NCBI GenBank assembly: GCA_041484845.1
Contig: JBGPIK010000325.1
Location: 1-7,814, forward strand
Direction of reading: 5' to 3'
Origin: JBGPIK01 sp041484845
GTDB taxonomy: Bacteria; Desulfobacterota; Binatia; UBA9968
DNA length: 7,814 nucleotides
Made by a program: the position numbers and the translations under genes. The notes beneath the pieces are model-generated. The model searched no databases and was not told the DNA's origin. It saw only the letters and a program-made list of their open reading frames with translations. Positions 6,041 through 7,814 of this stretch are shown in pieces (position 1 is the stretch's first letter; every line of letters starts with the position of its first letter).

Positions 6041-6748
6041 ATGAATGCACTCGACGAGAAACAGATGCGTCTCATCAACGTGTGGCTCCGATTCGCTTCG
6101 TCGGGGGATGAGTATGGTCGCTACATGTCTGTATGGATCGCTTTCAATGCGCTGTGCTATGGCCTCTTTGCCGACGAAGCATCACGACGAAGACCGGACC
6201 TAACCGACGATCGGGGCTTGAACGGGCTTGTAGGTGAGGTTAATGCGGTAGGCCGCATTAAGGTGCGCGTCGATGGCCGCGTATCGATCCGGCTTGACGT
6301 TCCCGGTAGGATCCGCATCGACATTCGTGAGCGCTATACGGAATACTTAGTCTTTTCCGCGTTTGCGAGCAACTACCAATCGGAGTATACACGCTGGCTT
6401 AAGGCTCCGGAGTTCTCCGCCGAACTTGACGAGTTATTAGCGGAGATCCGTCGACCGCGAGGTGATTACGTCATCAATATGCTACGAGTCGCCGAACACC
6501 GTGCCGACCGCGACCCCGCGGACATGGCCGCCAAGAATATTGTGGTGGCGATCACGGAACGCGACAATCTCAAACAACTCGTGGCCGCGCTGTACCAGGT
6601 GCGGAACAACATGTTCCACGGAGAGAAGGTTCCCGGAGATATCAACGATGACCGAATCGTGAGGGCGGCACGACCGGTGCTTGAGACTTTGGTCAGGCGA
6701 GCGTACAACACAATCACCGAATCGGCAGCTGCAGCAGGTTGTTCTTAA
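6041..6748 (+). CDS. HEPN-domain-like protein of unknown function
   Basis: This 235-residue soluble protein has no signal peptide. The N-terminal part contains YMSVWIAFNALCYGLF (28-43), a helix of the 'WIAFNALY' style seen in uncharacterised HEPN-like proteins. A Val/Arg-rich beta-looking insert follows (about 70-96: GRIKVRVDGRVSIRLDV, RIRIDIRERY). The C-terminal helix has L-Y-Q-V-R188-N-N-M-F-H193-G, an R-x4-H motif with the polar residue after Arg typical of HEPN ribonucleases. Many HEPN proteins cut RNA in toxin-antitoxin, abortive infection or CRISPR effectors; others are inactive scaffolds, so ribonuclease activity is inference. ATG 6041 has GAGGGA (6027-6032) 8 bases upstream. The gene lies 20 bases after the protease and is probably co-transcribed, but is GC-richer (line 6481-6540 is 67 % GC by hand count, against 43 % for 5101-5160). 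Confidence 0.65.
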   Translation: MNALDEKQMRLINVWLRFASSGDEYGRYMSVWIAFNALCYGLFADEASRRRPDLTDDRGLNGLVGEVNAVGRIKVRVDGRVSIRLDVPGRIRIDIRERYTEYLVFSAFASNYQSEYTRWLKAPEFSAELDELLAEIRRPRGDYVINMLRVAEHRADRDPADMAAKNIVVAITERDNLKQLVAALYQVRNNMFHGEKVPGDINDDRIVRAARPVLETLVRRAYNTITESAAAAGCS

Positions 6749-6754
6749 CTCCAA

Positions 6755-6778
6755 CCGCTATGTGAAGCTACTTAGCGG
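6755..6778 (+). repeat. Inverted repeat after the HEPN-like gene
   Basis: CCGCTA (6755-6760) and TAGCGG (6773-6778) are exact reverse complements around a 12-base loop, six bases after the stop. No T run follows, so it could be a weak transcript-end hairpin or chance. Confidence 0.3.
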
Positions 6779-6981
6779 ATGTCGTTGCCTAGCTGGAATT
6801 ACCCCGAAACGGGCCGCCATTTTGAAACTCTGAGGAGAAGATATTCCACTTAGGCAATAACGCCTCTGAATTCTCTCTGTCTGAATTGCAGGGGCGGCTT
6901 CAAAATCCTTGACAAGCGTTTGGAATGGAAGGAAACTTACGGCTATCCCAAGAAACTTGACGACGGTATTATGCCGACCGG
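6779..6981. other. Gap before the ferritin-like gene
   Basis: No gene is supported. A frame is open from 6854 to 7033. Its part from 6899 reads like protein (W-K-E-T-Y-G-Y-P, then D-D-G-I-M-P-T-G-I-F), but it has no start codon with a ribosome binding site and runs into the start of the next gene. It may be a gene remnant. A perfect -35 hexamer TTGACA at 6909 has no matching -10. Confidence 0.3.
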
Positions 6982-6987
6982 TATATT
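6957..6987 (+). promoter_or_regulatory. Candidate promoter of the ferritin-like gene
   Basis: TTGACG (6957-6962, 5/6) and TATATT (6982-6987, 5/6) are separated by 19 bases, slightly long. The start would be near 6994, leaving a leader of about 15 bases that is almost entirely the ribosome binding site. No operator-like symmetry was found here. Confidence 0.35.
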
Positions 6988-6995
6988 TACGCTAT

Positions 6996-7001
6996 GGGAG
7001 G
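6996..7001 (+). promoter_or_regulatory. Ribosome binding site choosing the 7009 start
   Basis: GGGAGG is 7 bases upstream of the ATG at 7009. The in-frame ATG at 6994 would place this site inside the coding region and add only MGGTA, so 7009 is preferred. Confidence 0.7.
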
Positions 7002-7008
7002 TACAGCA

Positions 7009-7521
7009 ATGGACCAAGAGCTATCCCGAATTCTAGACGAAACAATTCAACTGGAGCTTAACGTCGCCGATCTCTATTTGAGCTTCAGCCACGCCTTTCC
7101 CGAAGATAAAGATTTTTGGTCGCAGCTGGCCGTGGAGGAAAAAAATCATGCTGCTTTGCTGAGGAGCGGAAAGCTGGAGTCCTCGGATGAGGGACATTTT
7201 CCGGCTAAAATACTGACGACCAATCTCGACGCTCTCATCAAAGTAAACGAGGAGGTAAAAGCGTTGGCAATAGAACACAAGCAGAAGCCTCCGTCGTCAA
7301 GAGCCTCTGTGTTTGAGATCGCCATCAAAGTGGAGGAATCAACGGGGGAAATAGATTTTAGTTGTTTTATAGAGCAAGAAGCAGACTCGCTCGCCTTGCA
7401 ACTCTTCAGCAGGGTAAACAGAGAAGACAGGGACCATGCGCGCAGACTTCGAAATTACATGAGAGAAAAGGGCATTGGAATTCCAGGTACCATAGCTGAG
7501 GGACAAGATAACATAGGCTAG
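7009..7521 (+). CDS. Ferritin-like / rubrerythrin-type diiron protein
   Basis: This is a 170-residue all-helical cytoplasmic protein. Helix 1 carries E16 in ETIQLELNVADLYLSFS. Helix 2 has FWSQLAVEEKNHAALL with E44-x-x-H47, the classic ferritin-like iron ligand pair. Helix 3 contains KVEESTGEIDF (E109/E110), and helix 4 has FSRVNREDRDHARRLRNYM with D140-x-x-H143. The last pair is normally E-x-x-H; here E139 is shifted by one and Asp takes the ligand position, so metal binding may be altered. There is no C-terminal rubredoxin C-x-x-C domain, so it is shorter than full rubrerythrin. Likely roles are iron storage or peroxide defence; some relatives have other uses, and the substrate is not visible here. 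The gene has its own promoter-like sequence and strong ribosome binding site, and no functional partner nearby. Confidence 0.75.
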   Translation: MDQELSRILDETIQLELNVADLYLSFSHAFPEDKDFWSQLAVEEKNHAALLRSGKLESSDEGHFPAKILTTNLDALIKVNEEVKALAIEHKQKPPSSRASVFEIAIKVEESTGEIDFSCFIEQEADSLALQLFSRVNREDRDHARRLRNYMREKGIGIPGTIAEGQDNIG

Positions 7522-7538
7522 CAGGCTGCTGAAAAAGA
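7520..7538 (+). repeat. Short palindrome with CAGGCTGCTGAAAAAG-like end
   Basis: AGCAG-G-CTGCT (7520-7530) begins inside the stop codon of the ferritin-like gene and is followed by GAAAAAGA. From memory, similar GGCTGCTGAAAAA strings recur at the ends of mobile or repeated elements in several environmental bacteria, so this may be an element boundary. No transposase is present. Confidence 0.3.
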
Positions 7539-7552
7539 CTCATATGCATCGT

Positions 7553-7563
7553 TGCGCAGCGCA
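7553..7563 (+). repeat. Small GC-rich palindrome
   Basis: TGCGC-A-GCGCA is a perfect palindrome around one base. It shares the core GTTGCGCAGCGCA style with the stronger hairpin 16 bases downstream, suggesting one repeat element rather than independent chance. Confidence 0.35.
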
Positions 7564-7578
7564 CTGTTTCGCTCGCAT

Positions 7579-7595
7579 GGTGCGCAAAGCGCACC
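7579..7595 (+). repeat. Strong hairpin GGTGCGC-AAA-GCGCACC
   Basis: Seven perfect GC-rich base pairs enclose a three-base loop, followed by CTACG. It is the strongest stem-loop downstream of the ferritin-like gene and could slow or end transcription, though there is no T run. The 'GCGCACCCTACG' style is one seen in dispersed intergenic repeats. Confidence 0.55.
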
Positions 7596-7610
7596 CTACG
7601 TGATCGAGAA

Positions 7611-7740
7611 TTTGCGCAAACGGAGAAAGATTTGAACTATAGCGTTACAAAGCTCACAAAGGGTTTGTTCACGACGCAATCCTCATTCGATTTTCTCTGT
7701 GTACACGGAATCCCCGCGGTTGGTTACACGGAAGCGAATC
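7611..7740. other. Non-coding stretch with small palindromes and a 9-base direct repeat
   Basis: TTTGCGCAAA (7611-7620) and GTGTACAC (7699-7706) are perfect palindromes. TACACGGAA occurs twice (7702-7710 and 7725-7733). A frame is open from 7533 to 7745 but has no usable start. No gene is called. Confidence 0.35.
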
Positions 7741-7743
7741 GGG

Positions 7744-7814
7744 GGTAGGATGGGTTGAGCGTTAGCGAAACCCATCGTTCTGAGCGGTGGGTTTCGGCGC
7801 TGTGCGCCTCTACC
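7744..7814 (+). repeat. REP-like multi-hairpin intergenic repeat, cut by window end
   Basis: Three stems are packed into 71 bases. GATGGGTT (7749-7756) pairs with AACCCATC (7769-7776). AAACCCATCG (7768-7777) pairs with CGGTGGGTTT (7785-7794) with one G-T wobble. GGCGC (7796-7800) pairs with GCGCC (7804-7808) around TGT. The first two stems share one arm, so they exclude each other. GGTAG (7744-7748) and CTACC (7810-7814) could close the whole structure, which probably continues past the window. The TAGGATGGGTTGAGCG...AAACCCATCG pattern matches, from memory, a dispersed repeat of environmental bacteria. Confidence 0.65.

Noticed and set aside
7533..7748. 71-codon open frame near the right end
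   Set aside because: It has no ATG, GTG or TTG with a ribosome binding site, and it runs through palindromic repeat DNA at its start and into the final repeat.
1..7814. CRISPR array, tRNA, rRNA or intact insertion sequence
   Set aside because: No regularly spaced direct repeats, cloverleaf-like patterns, rRNA signatures or transposase motifs were seen on either strand by reading alone.

Overview
The window looks like chromosomal DNA of a mid-GC (roughly 43 to 67 % from gene to gene) Gram-negative bacterium. Most genes have Shine-Dalgarno sites, and three gene products start with Sec signal peptides suited to a periplasm. Tandem NMT1/THI5-type solute-binding proteins without their own permease or ATPase, mixed with toxin-antitoxin and ferritin-like genes, are typical of large soil or sediment genomes such as Desulfobacterota, Binatota, Rokubacteria or Tectomicrobia. 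This placement is an impression from gene style. No rRNA or marker gene is present to test it.

All recognised genes are on the + strand. Region 1 (139-2147) holds two adjacent exported solute-binding proteins of the SsuA/TauA/THI5 type. Region 2 (about 2362-3021) is a compact type II toxin-antitoxin module: a candidate promoter, a clear palindromic operator, a Phd/YefM-like antitoxin and a RelE/ParE-like toxin whose start overlaps the antitoxin stop by one base. Region 3 (3314-3838) is an uncharacterised protein of lower GC. It has a C-terminal G-x-x-H motif and acidic motifs resembling the TraB/TIKI/EreA superfamily, but Asn where an N-terminal His would be expected.

Region 4 (4011-6748) is a two-gene unit. 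The first gene encodes an exported HtrA-like serine protease with an intact His-Asp-Ser triad, no PDZ domain, a TPR-like section and a long unrecognised C-terminal region. Twenty bases later comes a HEPN-like protein with an R-x4-H motif. The GC content jumps at the junction, so the two genes may have different histories. Region 5 (7009-7521) is a small ferritin-like/rubrerythrin-type diiron protein with its own strong ribosome binding site. Region 6 (7520-7814) is non-coding and densely palindromic; it ends in a multi-hairpin intergenic repeat cut by the window edge.

The stretch from about 2360 to 6750 (toxin-antitoxin, unknown TraB-like protein, protease, HEPN protein) has the mixed composition of an accessory region. 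The most promising candidates for something undescribed are the protease-TPR-unknown / HEPN pair and the TraB-like protein with the altered motif. No CRISPR array, tRNA, rRNA or intact transposase was found.
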